DNA of 64,000 nucleotides from the NCBI RefSeq assembly GCF_037948395.1, contig NZ_CP149940.1, positions 2,790,001-2,854,000 of the forward strand, given 5' to 3'. Position numbers and translations under genes: made by a program. Within the stretch, counting starts at the first letter, position 1. The number at the start of each line of letters is the position of its first letter. Positions 1-8,176 of the stretch are shown here, piece after piece. The DNA comes from Serratia nevei (lineage in GTDB: Bacteria > Pseudomonadota > Gammaproteobacteria > Enterobacterales > Enterobacteriaceae). The notes under the pieces were generated by a model. The model made no database searches. It was not told the origin of the DNA and saw only the letters and a list, made by a program, of their open reading frames with translations.

Positions 1-1
1 C

Positions 2-1603
2 CGACGCGGCGCGCGTATCGTCAGCTTCAACACCCTGCGCGAGCGCGGGCTGGAAAGGTTCGCCGATCCGCAGGATCCGGTACAGATGCTGACGCCAAAA
101 TCCTCGCCGATCAGCTCTTCCTATTACCAGCCGAATCTGGGCGGCGATATGGCGGCGGTGCGCGGCATGGTGAAAGCCCTGCTGGAAACCCACCGTCAGC
201 GTTTAGCCTCCGGCGAGCCCGCCCTGTTCGACCTGGCGTTTATCGAACGGCACAGCGTCGGCGTGGAGGCTTACCTGGCGCAGGTAGACGCCACCGAGTG
301 GCAGACCATTACCGCGCAGTCGGGCCTGAGCGAGGCGCAGCTGCGCCAGGCGGCGGCCACCTATCAGGGCGCCGAACGGGTGATCTGCACCTGGGCGATG
401 GGCGTGACTCAGCATAAACACTCTATTGCGACGGTGCGTGAAATCACCAACCTGCAGCTGCTGTTCGGGCAGTTGGGCAAACCGGGCGCCGGCCTGTGCC
501 CGGTACGCGGCCACAGCAACGTCCAGGGTAACCGCACTATGGGAATCGACGAGAAGTCGCCGAAGGCGCTGCTCGACAGCCTGGAGCGCCACTTTAACTT
601 CACCGCCAATCGCGCGCTGGGCCACAACACGGTGGAAGCGATCGAAGCGATGCTGCGCGGCGAAGTGAAAGTGCTGATCGCGCTGGGTGGCAACCTGGCC
701 GCCGCGGCGCCGGACACCGAACGCACCGCCCGCGCCCTGCGCAACTGCGATTTGACGGTGCATATCAGCACCAAGCTTAACCGCAGCCACCTGGTGACCG
801 GCAAAGACGCGCTGATCCTGCCGACGCTCGGCCGCACCGAGCTGGACATGCAGGCCAGCGGCTCGCAGTACATTACGGTCGAGGATTCGTTCAGCATGGT
901 CCACGCCTCGGAAGGCATCGGCAAGCCGCTGGCGGAGACCCAACGTTCGGAGACGGCGATCGTCTGCGGCATCGCCGACGCGGTGCTGGGCACCCAGCAG
1001 CTGGACTGGCTGGAATTGGCCGACGACTATTCGCTGATCCGCGATCACATCGCCGCCACCATTCCCGGCTTCGAAGATTTCAACCGGCGCTGCGACCAGC
1101 CCGGCGGTTTCTACCTCGGCAATGCCGCCGCCGAACTGCGCTTCGCCACGCCGAGCGGCAAGGCAGAGTTCAGCGCCGCCGCGCTGCCGACCACCCTGTT
1201 CCCACAGCTGGGCAGCGAGAAAGCGCCGTTCACCCTGCAAACGCTGCGCTCGCACGATCAGTACAACACCACCATCTATGGTCTGGATGACCGCTACCGC
1301 GGCGTTTACGGTCAGCGTGAAGTGCTGTTCATCCATCCGGAGGATCTGGCGGCGCTGGGCCTGCAGGACGGCGAACGGGTAGAGATAGAAACCCTGTGGA
1401 ACGACGGCGTGGTGCGCAAAGTGGACGGGTTCAAGCTGGTGAGTTACGACATTCCGCGTGGCAACCTGGCGGCCTACTACCCGGAAACCAACCCGCTGGT
1501 GCCGCTGGCCAGCTTCGGCGACGGCACCGGTACCCCGACCTCGAAGTCGATTCCGGTGGTGATCCGCCGTAGCGAACAGCAACCTTCGCTGCGCATCGCC
1601 TGA
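2..1603 (+). CDS. FdhF/YdeP-family molybdopterin oxidoreductase, C-terminal part (gene starts upstream of window)
   Basis: The frame is open from base 2 to the stop at 1603 (533 codons), so the gene enters from the left edge; the first internal ATG (86) is not the start. The protein belongs to the formate-dehydrogenase-alpha-like oxidoreductases typified by E. coli YdeP, which is about 760 residues, so roughly the first 225 residues are missing. Visible family blocks are the cofactor-domain segment GQLGKPGAGLCPVRGHSNVQ and, in the last third, a molybdopterin dinucleotide-binding domain (HPEDLAALGLQDG...). The family binds bis-MGD; the physiological substrate of YdeP is not established, though it is linked to acid resistance in E. 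coli. The iron-sulphur end of the protein is outside the window. A LysR regulator converges on it from the other strand. Confidence 0.85.
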   Translation, partial: RRGARIVSFNTLRERGLERFADPQDPVQMLTPKSSPISSSYYQPNLGGDMAAVRGMVKALLETHRQRLASGEPALFDLAFIERHSVGVEAYLAQVDATEWQTITAQSGLSEAQLRQAAATYQGAERVICTWAMGVTQHKHSIATVREITNLQLLFGQLGKPGAGLCPVRGHSNVQGNRTMGIDEKSPKALLDSLERHFNFTANRALGHNTVEAIEAMLRGEVKVLIALGGNLAAAAPDTERTARALRNCDLTVHISTKLNRSHLVTGKDALILPTLGRTELDMQASGSQYITVEDSFSMVHASEGIGKPLAETQRSETAIVCGIADAVLGTQQLDWLELADDYSLIRDHIAATIPGFEDFNRRCDQPGGFYLGNAAAELRFATPSGKAEFSAAALPTTLFPQLGSEKAPFTLQTLRSHDQYNTTIYGLDDRYRGVYGQREVLFIHPEDLAALGLQDGERVEIETLWNDGVVRKVDGFKLVSYDIPRGNLAAYYPETNPLVPLASFGDGTGTPTSKSIPVVIRRSEQQPSLRIA

Positions 1604-1618
1604 AAATGCGCGCCCGGT

Positions 1619-2473
1619 TCACGCCGGGTGCGCCAATATCCCCAGGATGGTCTGCAACTCGTCCGACAGCTGATGCCGTCGCCAGACGAAATACAGGTCG
1701 CTCAGCCCCTCTTCGCCCATTTCCACCACCTTCAGCCCCGGCGCCGGCAAGATCAGCGGCAGCAACGAACCAGGGACGCAGGCGACACCACAACCGGCCT
1801 GTACGCAGGCCGCCATCGCGGCATAAGACTCCATTTCCAGCGTCATGCGCGGTTTCAGCCCACGCGAGGCCAGCCAGTGATCCACCTTCAGACGAAACGA
1901 ACATTCGCGGCTGAACGTGTAAAACTCCAGCGGCGCCAGCGTGGCGGCGTCGGGTTCCCCGGCATCGGCCGGCATCAACAATACCAGCCGTTCATCGAAT
2001 GCCTTTTGGCTGGCGAGCAGCGGATGTTCAATCGGGCCGTCGGTGATCGCCAGGTCGAGATCGCTGTCGATCAGCATGCGTTCCAGCACCAGCGAGTCGC
2101 GGCTCAGCACGTTGATGTGCAGATGAGGCTGTAAACGGCGCAGCCGGGCAATGCGCGCCGGCAAATGGCTGACCAGCGAGAAATCCAGCGCCCCGAGGTT
2201 CAGCAGCCCACGCTGATGCTCGCCGGCGAACAGCTGCTTGCTGCGCTCCGCCTGCGCCACAATGTCGCGCGCCTGCTGATAGAACAGCCGCCCTTTGGGA
2301 TTGACGTACAGCCGATTCTTGTCGCGGAAAAACAGTTCGCCGCCCAGCGACTCCTCCAGTTCGCGCAGCCGCAGCGTGACGTTGGAAGGCACGCAGTGCA
2401 GCTCGCGCGCGGCCGCGGCGATGGTTTTGTGCTCCACCACGGTACAGAAAAACTTCAGCTGGCTCAGCTTCAT
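1619..2473 (-). CDS. LysR-family transcriptional regulator
   Basis: 284 residues with the LysR layout: winged helix-turn-helix at about residues 1-60 (SQLKFFCTVVEHKTIAAAAR...) and an effector-binding domain at about 90-280. It converges on the YdeP-like gene (15 bp between stops) and is divergent from the glyoxalase gene (99 bp between starts). That is the usual position for a LysR protein controlling its neighbour, so either neighbour could be a target. The A+T-rich gap with TTAGTTAGTGTTTTAGTTAA (2490-2509) is a plausible binding and promoter region. The inducer cannot be read from the sequence. LysR membership is certain; the specific role is not. Confidence 0.85.
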   Translation of the reverse strand: MKLSQLKFFCTVVEHKTIAAAARELHCVPSNVTLRLRELEESLGGELFFRDKNRLYVNPKGRLFYQQARDIVAQAERSKQLFAGEHQRGLLNLGALDFSLVSHLPARIARLRRLQPHLHINVLSRDSLVLERMLIDSDLDLAITDGPIEHPLLASQKAFDERLVLLMPADAGEPDAATLAPLEFYTFSRECSFRLKVDHWLASRGLKPRMTLEMESYAAMAACVQAGCGVACVPGSLLPLILPAPGLKVVEMGEEGLSDLYFVWRRHQLSDELQTILGILAHPA

Positions 2474-2572
2474 CTATCATTCACTTTTAGTTAGTGTTTT
2501 AGTTAAAAACAATCACTTTAGATTAGCATCGATTTCACCTACAGTCTGCCGACACCCTGAGGAGGATCTCTG

Positions 2573-3100
2573 ATGCCACTGAATGATCTACTGACGCTGC
2601 CCGGCGTGGCGGCCCAACCGGACGCGGTAACCGACGGTTACGTGTTCAACCACACCATGATCCGCGTGAAGGATCTGACCAAAGCGCTGGATTTCTACAC
2701 CCGCGTGCTGGGCTTTACCCCGGTCTATCTGGAAACGTTCGAAGAAGCCGCTTTTACCATCTGCTACCTGACGCGCAGCCCGCGTGAACAGATCCCGCAG
2801 GACGACGATGAGCGCAAACGCTGGGCGCTGAGCCAGCCGGGCATTCTCGAGCTGACCCATAACCACGGCACCGAAAATCAGGCCGATTTCCATTACCACA
2901 ACGGCAACGGTGAGCCGCGCGGCTTTGGCCACCTGTGCGTCACGGTGCCGGACGTGCGCGCCGCCTGCGAGCGGTTTGAGCGCCTCGGCGTCACCTTCCA
3001 AAAGCGCCTGCATGAAGGCCGTATGAACTACGTGGCGTTCATTCGCGATCCGGACGATTACTGGATTGAAATCCTGCAGCCGACGCCGCTGCGGGACTGA
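2573..3100 (+). CDS. gloA: Lactoylglutathione lyase (glyoxalase I), long zinc-type form
   Basis: Glyoxalase I converts the hemithioacetal of methylglyoxal and glutathione to S-lactoylglutathione. At 175 residues with an N-terminal extension it resembles the human/yeast/Pseudomonas long form rather than the 135-residue Ni-dependent GloA of E. coli. By alignment to remembered sequences the metal ligands are H27 (Gln in the human enzyme), E93 (ILELTHNHG), H120 (GFGHLC) and E166 (YWIEIL). AGGAGG lies 7 bases before the ATG. The gene is monocistronic, followed by a terminator, and divergent from the LysR gene. E. coli GloA lies elsewhere (next to rnt), so this copy may be a second glyoxalase I. 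Confidence 0.9.
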   Translation: MPLNDLLTLPGVAAQPDAVTDGYVFNHTMIRVKDLTKALDFYTRVLGFTPVYLETFEEAAFTICYLTRSPREQIPQDDDERKRWALSQPGILELTHNHGTENQADFHYHNGNGEPRGFGHLCVTVPDVRAACERFERLGVTFQKRLHEGRMNYVAFIRDPDDYWIEILQPTPLRD

Positions 3101-3117
3101 TCGCCACCCGCCCTTCA

Positions 3118-3141
3118 CCCCGGCCTTCGCGCCGGGGTTTT
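3118..3141 (+). terminator. Rho-independent terminator of the glyoxalase gene
   Basis: Perfect CCCCGGC/GCCGGGG stem (3118-3124 and 3131-3137) followed by TTTT, 17 bases after the stop codon. Confidence 0.8.
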
Positions 3142-3287
3142 CCCTCGATAGCACTCCGATTGACCATTCTTGCGCAAAATCGCGTGGCAACGCGGGGTTC
3201 CGTGACGTTAGGCTTGCTCGCAGCGGGTGATTCGCGTAAAACTGTCAGCCGCAAATCTTGCCACTCACAACCCATTCACTGGACGAT

Positions 3288-5222
3288 ATGTTTCAAGATA
3301 ACCCGCTGCTGGCGCAGCTTAAACAGCAACTTCACTCTCAGACCCCGCGCGTTGAAGGCGTAGTGAAAGGGACTGAGAAAGGCTTTGGCTTTCTTGAAGT
3401 AGACGGTCAAAAAAGTTACTTCATTCCGCCGCCGTACATGAAGAAAGTCATGCACGGGGATCGCATTATCGCCACCCTGCACACCGAGAAAGAGCGCGAA
3501 ATCGCCGAGCCGGAAACCCTGGTCGAGCCGTTCCTGTCGCGCTTTGTCGGCCGCGTGCAAAAGCGCGACGACCGTCTGTCCATCGTGCCCGATCATCCGT
3601 TGCTGAAAGATGCGATTCCGTGCCGCCCGGTGCGTGAATTGACCCACAACTTCCAGGCCGGCGACTGGGCGGTGGCGGAAATGCGCCGTCACCCGCTGAA
3701 AGGCGATCGCAGCTTCAACGCCGATCTGACCCACTTTATCACCGAAGGTGAAGACCATTTCGCCCCGTGGTGGGTGACGCTGGCGCGTCACAACCTGGAG
3801 AAAGAGGCACCGGAGATGCAGGCTCTCAGCGAGCCGGCCGCTGCGCTGGTGCGTGAAGACCTGACCGCGCTCGAATTCGTCACCATCGACAGCGCCAGCA
3901 CCGAAGACATGGACGATGCGCTGTATGTGACCGACAACGGCGACGGTTCGCTGCAGTTGACCATCGCCATCGCCGATCCGACCGCCTACGTCGAACAAGG
4001 CAGCAAGCTGGACGATATCGCCCGCGTGCGCGCCTTCACCAACTACCTGCCGGGCTTCAACATCCCGATGCTGCCGCGCGATCTGTCGGACAACCTGTGC
4101 TCGCTGCGCCCTAACGAGCGCCGCCAGGTGCTGGCTTGCCGCGTAACCATCGCCGCCGACGGCGCGCTGGGCGAGGATATTCAGTTCTTCGCCGCCGAGA
4201 TCGAATCCAAAGCCAAGCTGGTATACGACGAAGTCTCCGACTGGCTGGAAGGCATTGCCGGCTGGCAGCCGCCGAGCGACGCCATCGCGCAACAAATCAC
4301 CCTGCTGAAGCGCGTTTGCGACGCGCGCAACGCCTGGCGCCATCAGCATGCGCTGGTGTTCAAAGACCGCCCGGACTACCGCTTCGTGCTGGGTGAAAAA
4401 GGCGACGTGCTCGAGATCGTTACCGAGCAACGCCGCAGCGCCAACCGCATCGTTGAAGAGTGCATGATCGCCGCCAACGTCTGCGCCGCCATCGTGCTGC
4501 GCGATCGCCTGGGCTTCGGCGTGTACAACGTGCACACCGGTTTCGATCCTGCTCTGGTCGAGCAAGCGGTCACCGTATTGCAGGCCAACGGCGTGGAAGC
4601 CGAGGCCGAGAAGCTGCTGACCCTCGACGGTTTCTGCGAACTGCGCCGCCACCTGGATGCGCAGCCGACCCAGTTCCTCGACAGCCGCATCCGCCGCTTC
4701 CAGACCTTCGCCGAGATCAGCACCACGCCGGGGCCACACTTCGGTCTGGGTCTGGAGGCTTACGCCACCTGGACATCGCCGATCCGTAAATACGGCGATA
4801 TGGTCAACCATCGCTTGCTGAAGGCGATCATCAACCAGCAGCCGGCAGAAAAACCGCAGGATGACGTCACGGTGCAGCTGGCGGAACGCCGCCGCCTGAA
4901 CCGCATGGCGGAGCGCGACGTCGGCGACTGGCTGTACGCCCGCTTCCTGCAGGACAAGGCCGGTACCGATACCCGCTTCAACGCCGAGATCATCGACGTG
5001 ACCCGCGGCGGCCTGCGCGTGCGCCTGCTGGACAATGGTGCGGTTGCCTTCATCCCGGCACCGTTTATTCACGCGGTGCGCGACGAGATGCAGTGCAGCC
5101 AGGAAACCGGCACCGTGCAGATCAAGGGTGAAGTGGTTTACCGCCAGAGCGACACCTTGCAGGTCACCATCGCCGAAGTGCGCATGGAAACCCGCAGCGT
5201 GATCGCCCGTCCGGCGGCCTGA
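3288..5222 (+). CDS. rnb: Exoribonuclease II (RNase II)
   Basis: 3'-5' processive hydrolytic exoribonuclease acting on single-stranded RNA in mRNA decay. 644 residues, the same as E. coli RNase II, using the ATG at 3288 ([11 protein letters not shown], as in E. coli); a longer TTG-started version at 3258 would add ten residues not found in homologues. Order: two cold-shock domains (about 1-170), RNB catalytic domain with [16 protein letters not shown] (magnesium-binding Asp cluster at about 200-210) and the [23 protein letters not shown] block, and a C-terminal S1 domain from about 560. It stands alone between two terminators. In E. coli rnb lies close to yciT and osmB; here about 9 kb of other genes separates them. 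Confidence 0.97.
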   Translation: MFQDNPLLAQLKQQLHSQTPRVEGVVKGTEKGFGFLEVDGQKSYFIPPPYMKKVMHGDRIIATLHTEKEREIAEPETLVEPFLSRFVGRVQKRDDRLSIVPDHPLLKDAIPCRPVRELTHNFQAGDWAVAEMRRHPLKGDRSFNADLTHFITEGEDHFAPWWVTLARHNLEKEAPEMQALSEPAAALVREDLTALEFVTIDSASTEDMDDALYVTDNGDGSLQLTIAIADPTAYVEQGSKLDDIARVRAFTNYLPGFNIPMLPRDLSDNLCSLRPNERRQVLACRVTIAADGALGEDIQFFAAEIESKAKLVYDEVSDWLEGIAGWQPPSDAIAQQITLLKRVCDARNAWRHQHALVFKDRPDYRFVLGEKGDVLEIVTEQRRSANRIVEECMIAANVCAAIVLRDRLGFGVYNVHTGFDPALVEQAVTVLQANGVEAEAEKLLTLDGFCELRRHLDAQPTQFLDSRIRRFQTFAEISTTPGPHFGLGLEAYATWTSPIRKYGDMVNHRLLKAIINQQPAEKPQDDVTVQLAERRRLNRMAERDVGDWLYARFLQDKAGTDTRFNAEIIDVTRGGLRVRLLDNGAVAFIPAPFIHAVRDEMQCSQETGTVQIKGEVVYRQSDTLQVTIAEVRMETRSVIARPAA

Positions 5223-5250
5223 ACGCCCGCCTGAAACGGCCGCAACGCAA

Positions 5251-5284
5251 AACGCCGACGGTGAAAACCGCCGGCGTTTTTTTT
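5251..5284. terminator. Bidirectional terminator between rnb and the MFS gene
   Basis: AACGCCG-AC-GGT/ACC-GC-CGGCGTT hairpin followed by eight T on the + strand; an A-rich flank on the left (gcaaaacg) gives a weaker T tract on the - strand. It separates convergent rnb and the MFS gene. Confidence 0.85.
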
Positions 5285-5287
5285 CGA

Positions 5288-6598
5288 CTAGCGCAGCGGC
5301 TCGCCGCCGGTTTCACGCAGCAGCGGCAGCACCGCCAGCGAAGCCAGCGTCGCCAGCATCAGATAGACGGCGGGCGCCAGCAGCGAACCGCTCAGCGCGA
5401 TCGACTGCGAAGCGATGTACTGGGCGAAGCCGCCGAAGATCGCCACCCCGAGGCTGTAGACCAAGGCAAACCCCAGCGCCCGAATGCGCTGCGGGAACAG
5501 CTCCGAAATCATCAGCATGGTCGGCACCGAACCGAGCGTGGTCAACCCGACCAGCACCGCGACAATCAGCAGCAGCACCGCCGGATGCGGTACCGCGCTC
5601 AGCCACCAAAATGCCGGCAGGGCCACGATCAGAATCGCGATCCGCGACCCACGGATCAGCGGCAAACGGCCATAACGATCGCACCAGTGCCCGACCAGCA
5701 GACTGCCGCCGAAGGTGACGAGGCCCGCCAGCAGCATCGCGGCATAGCCGTAAGCCTGCGCCATCCCCAGGTATTTCACCGCGTAGGTGCCGAGATAATA
5801 CATCGAGATGTAAGTGGCGACGGTCGCGCCGATGGTCAACATCACGCCGAGCACCACCGCCCGCGAGTACTTTCGCAACTGCGCAGGCGGCTCGTGGGCT
5901 CGCGACACCGACGGCCGATCGCTCTCCAACCCGAGGCGCAGCCAGCAACCGAGCGGCGCCAGCGCCACGCCGATAAAGAAAGGAATGCGCCATCCCCACT
6001 CAGCCATAGCGTTCGGCTCACCGGAAAGCACCGGCAAGGCCGCGCTGAGCGCCAGCGCGGTAACGCCGCCGACCACGGTAGCGATGCCCTGCGTCGCCAG
6101 CGACCAGCTGGAATAGAAGCCGCGCCGGTTGGGCGGCGCCGACTCCACCAGCAACGACATCGATGCCCCCACCTCGCCGCCCGCCGCCACGCCCTGGATC
6201 AGGCGTGCCGCCACCAGCGTGACGGTTCCCCAATAGCCGGCGCTGGCGTAGGTCGGCGCAAAACCGATCATCGCCGTGCCCAGGCTCATCAAGGAAATTG
6301 TCAGGATCATCGCCGGCTTGCGGCCATGGCGATCGGCATAGGCGCCAATCAGAATGCCGCCCAGCGGCCGCATGAAGAAGCTGACGCCGAACGTGGCAAA
6401 CGCCAACAGCAACGCCAGATGCGGATCGCTGGACGGCGGAAAGAACAATACGCTGATGTAAATAACGAAGAAGTTATAAATACCGAAATCGAAAAACTCC
6501 AGCGCATTGCCGAAGGAGGCGGCGAATATAACCTTTTTGCCGCCGGCCTTCGGGGCCGATATTATTGCCGCCTGGGTTTCAGCCATATTTTCACTCAT
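5288..6598 (-). CDS. MFS transporter, metabolite:H+ symporter (MHS) type
   Basis: About 436 residues with 12 predicted membrane helices. The N-terminal block ASFGNALEFFDFGIYNFF and the loop GAYADRHGRKPAM (the D-R-x-G-R-[RK] motif between helices 2 and 3), plus [13 protein letters not shown], are typical of the MHS/ProP-ShiA-KgtP group of proton-linked carriers of organic acids, betaines or aromatic acids. A cytoplasmic loop lies near residue 225. GGGAAGG at 6604-6610 fits the ATG at 6598 best; ATG 6601 is equally possible. It is transcribed just after the M20 hydrolase gene (29 bp gap), so they are probably one operon and the transporter likely imports that enzyme's substrate. The substrate itself cannot be inferred. 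Confidence 0.85.
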   Translation of the reverse strand: MSENMAETQAAIISAPKAGGKKVIFAASFGNALEFFDFGIYNFFVIYISVLFFPPSSDPHLALLLAFATFGVSFFMRPLGGILIGAYADRHGRKPAMILTISLMSLGTAMIGFAPTYASAGYWGTVTLVAARLIQGVAAGGEVGASMSLLVESAPPNRRGFYSSWSLATQGIATVVGGVTALALSAALPVLSGEPNAMAEWGWRIPFFIGVALAPLGCWLRLGLESDRPSVSRAHEPPAQLRKYSRAVVLGVMLTIGATVATYISMYYLGTYAVKYLGMAQAYGYAAMLLAGLVTFGGSLLVGHWCDRYGRLPLIRGSRIAILIVALPAFWWLSAVPHPAVLLLIVAVLVGLTTLGSVPTMLMISELFPQRIRALGFALVYSLGVAIFGGFAQYIASQSIALSGSLLAPAVYLMLATLASLAVLPLLRETGGEPLR

Positions 6599-6627
6599 CA
6601 TTACCTTCCCTGTTATTATTTTCGAGT

Positions 6628-7791
6628 TTATTTTAAATAGGCTTCCGCCAACGCTCCCCAATACTGGCTGCCGGCCGCCAGGCAGCCGTCGTTAAAGTCA
6701 TATCCCGGGTTATGCACCATGCAGCTGCCTTCGCCATCGCCGTTGCCGATGATCAGGTAGCAGCCCTGCGGATGCGCATCGAGCATGAAGGCGAAATCTT
6801 CACTGCCCATCAGCGGCCGGGCGCCGTAGTGTGCGCGGTCATCGCCGAACTGCTGCTGCGCCACGCGGTGGGCGAAACGGGTCATCGCTTCGTCGTTGAC
6901 CAGTACCGGTGTGCCGTTAACGTGTTCCACCACCGCGTGAGCGCCGAAGCTTGCCGCCTGCGCCTCGATCAGCGCCGGAATGCGCGCCAGCAAGGTGGCG
7001 CGCGCCTGGCGATCCAGCGAGCGCACGCTGAGCTTCATCTCCGCGCTGTCCGGGATCACGTTGGCCGCCTCACCGGCCTTGATGCTGCCGACGGTGATCA
7101 CCGCCGCCTCCAGCGGATCGATATTGCGCGAAACGATGCTCTGCAGCGCGACGGTGATATGCGAAGCCACCAGCACCGGATCGACCGTCAGCTGCGGAAT
7201 GGCACCGTGGCCGCCGCGCCCCTGCACCCGCACGTTGAACTGATCCATCGAGGCCATAAACGGGCCGTGCTGGAAGAAGAATTCGCCGAGCGGCATCCCC
7301 GGCATGTTGTGCATGGCGAAGATGGCGTCGCAAGGGAAGCGCTCGAACAGCCCCTGTTCGACCATGCGCGCACCGCCGTTCAGCATCTCTTCCGCCGGTT
7401 GGAAAATCAGGTGCAGCATGCCGTTGAAGTTGCGCGTTTGCGCCAGGTAACGAGCGGCACCGAGCAGCATGGTGGTGTGGCCGTCATGGCCACAGGCGTG
7501 CATGCGGTTGGCCACGCTGCTGCGCCAGGGCTTGCCGTTGTTCTCCTCGATCGGCAAGGCGTCCATATCGGCACGCAATCCTAGGCGTTTAACGCCGTCG
7601 CCCCCCCGCAGCGTGCCCACCACGCCGGTGCCCGCCAATCCGCGGTGCACCTCATAGCCCCACGAATTCAGATAATCCGCCACCAGATCGCTGGTGCGAA
7701 ACTCTTCGAAACCCAGTTCAGGGTGTTGATGAATATCGTGCCGAATGGCCGTGAGCTGCGGTAAATACCCTTCGATGATTTTATTTATCAT
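6628..7791 (-). CDS. M20-family metallo-amidohydrolase (hippurate hydrolase / N-acyl amino acid hydrolase type)
   Basis: 387 residues, the usual size for M20D amidohydrolases (HipO, AmaA, IAA-amino acid hydrolases), which cleave N-acyl or amide bonds and release a free amino acid or amine. Likely metal ligands: C100 and H102 (ACGHDGHT), E135 (QPAEEMLNGG; E134 is the catalytic base candidate), H161 (AMHNMPG) and a His in the C-terminal MVHNPGYDFND block. The dimerisation domain is inserted at about 180-290 (GRGGHGAIPQ...). AAAGGA precedes the ATG. No signal peptide, so cytoplasmic. It is first gene of a two-gene unit with the MHS transporter, which suggests uptake and hydrolysis of one conjugated compound. 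Confidence 0.88.
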   Translation of the reverse strand: MINKIIEGYLPQLTAIRHDIHQHPELGFEEFRTSDLVADYLNSWGYEVHRGLAGTGVVGTLRGGDGVKRLGLRADMDALPIEENNGKPWRSSVANRMHACGHDGHTTMLLGAARYLAQTRNFNGMLHLIFQPAEEMLNGGARMVEQGLFERFPCDAIFAMHNMPGMPLGEFFFQHGPFMASMDQFNVRVQGRGGHGAIPQLTVDPVLVASHITVALQSIVSRNIDPLEAAVITVGSIKAGEAANVIPDSAEMKLSVRSLDRQARATLLARIPALIEAQAASFGAHAVVEHVNGTPVLVNDEAMTRFAHRVAQQQFGDDRAHYGARPLMGSEDFAFMLDAHPQGCYLIIGNGDGEGSCMVHNPGYDFNDGCLAAGSQYWGALAEAYLK

Positions 7792-8176
7792 AATTAAATT
7801 CCTTTCGTGACTTTATTATTTATTTTATGAATGATTAAACCTGCGGGTTGAAATAAAGGTATAACACGGCACGGATGATTTTATTTCGGCACGCCTCGAC
7901 AGATAAAATAATAATTCGCCAGACGCCGTGCCCGAATAAAAAACGACGATAATTCGCTGTACGTGCCGTGAAAATGCAGAATGAATAACTGCCGGGGATT
8001 GCGTGGGCGGCAGCCTGCGCCAACGCGGTTTCATCACGTTGTTTTTACACTAAAACCCCACCTGCTTCACATTTCTCATCCGACCTGCCGCGGTTCGGCG
8101 GCAAAACTTCTACTGTTAAAACGTCATTCCTAATAACAACGTCGATTTTTACCTCTGTACGCCAAGGAGTTGTTTC
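7792..8176. promoter_or_regulatory. Divergent control region between the M20 and CstA-family genes
   Basis: 385 bp without a convincing gene. The left 170 bp is A+T-rich (runs such as TTTATTATTTATTTTATGAA), unlike the surrounding coding DNA. It carries a perfect 9-bp inverted pair, CACGGCACG at 7865-7873 and CGTGCCGTG at 7962-7970. AAGGAG lies before the CstA-family ATG. The region must hold the promoters of both divergent units. I could not place -35/-10 boxes with confidence. Confidence 0.45.

Noticed and set aside
3258..3287. TTG start giving a longer RNase II
   Set aside because: The ATG at 3288 gives the same N-terminus as E. coli RNase II.
3276..5072. 598-codon open frame on the - strand across rnb
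   Set aside because: Shadow of rnb: GC-rich codon bias keeps the opposite frame open; no domain recognised.
5261..6640. 459-codon + strand frame opposite the MFS gene
   Set aside because: Translation is Arg/Gln/His-rich and has no domain; the - strand MFS has 12 clear helices.
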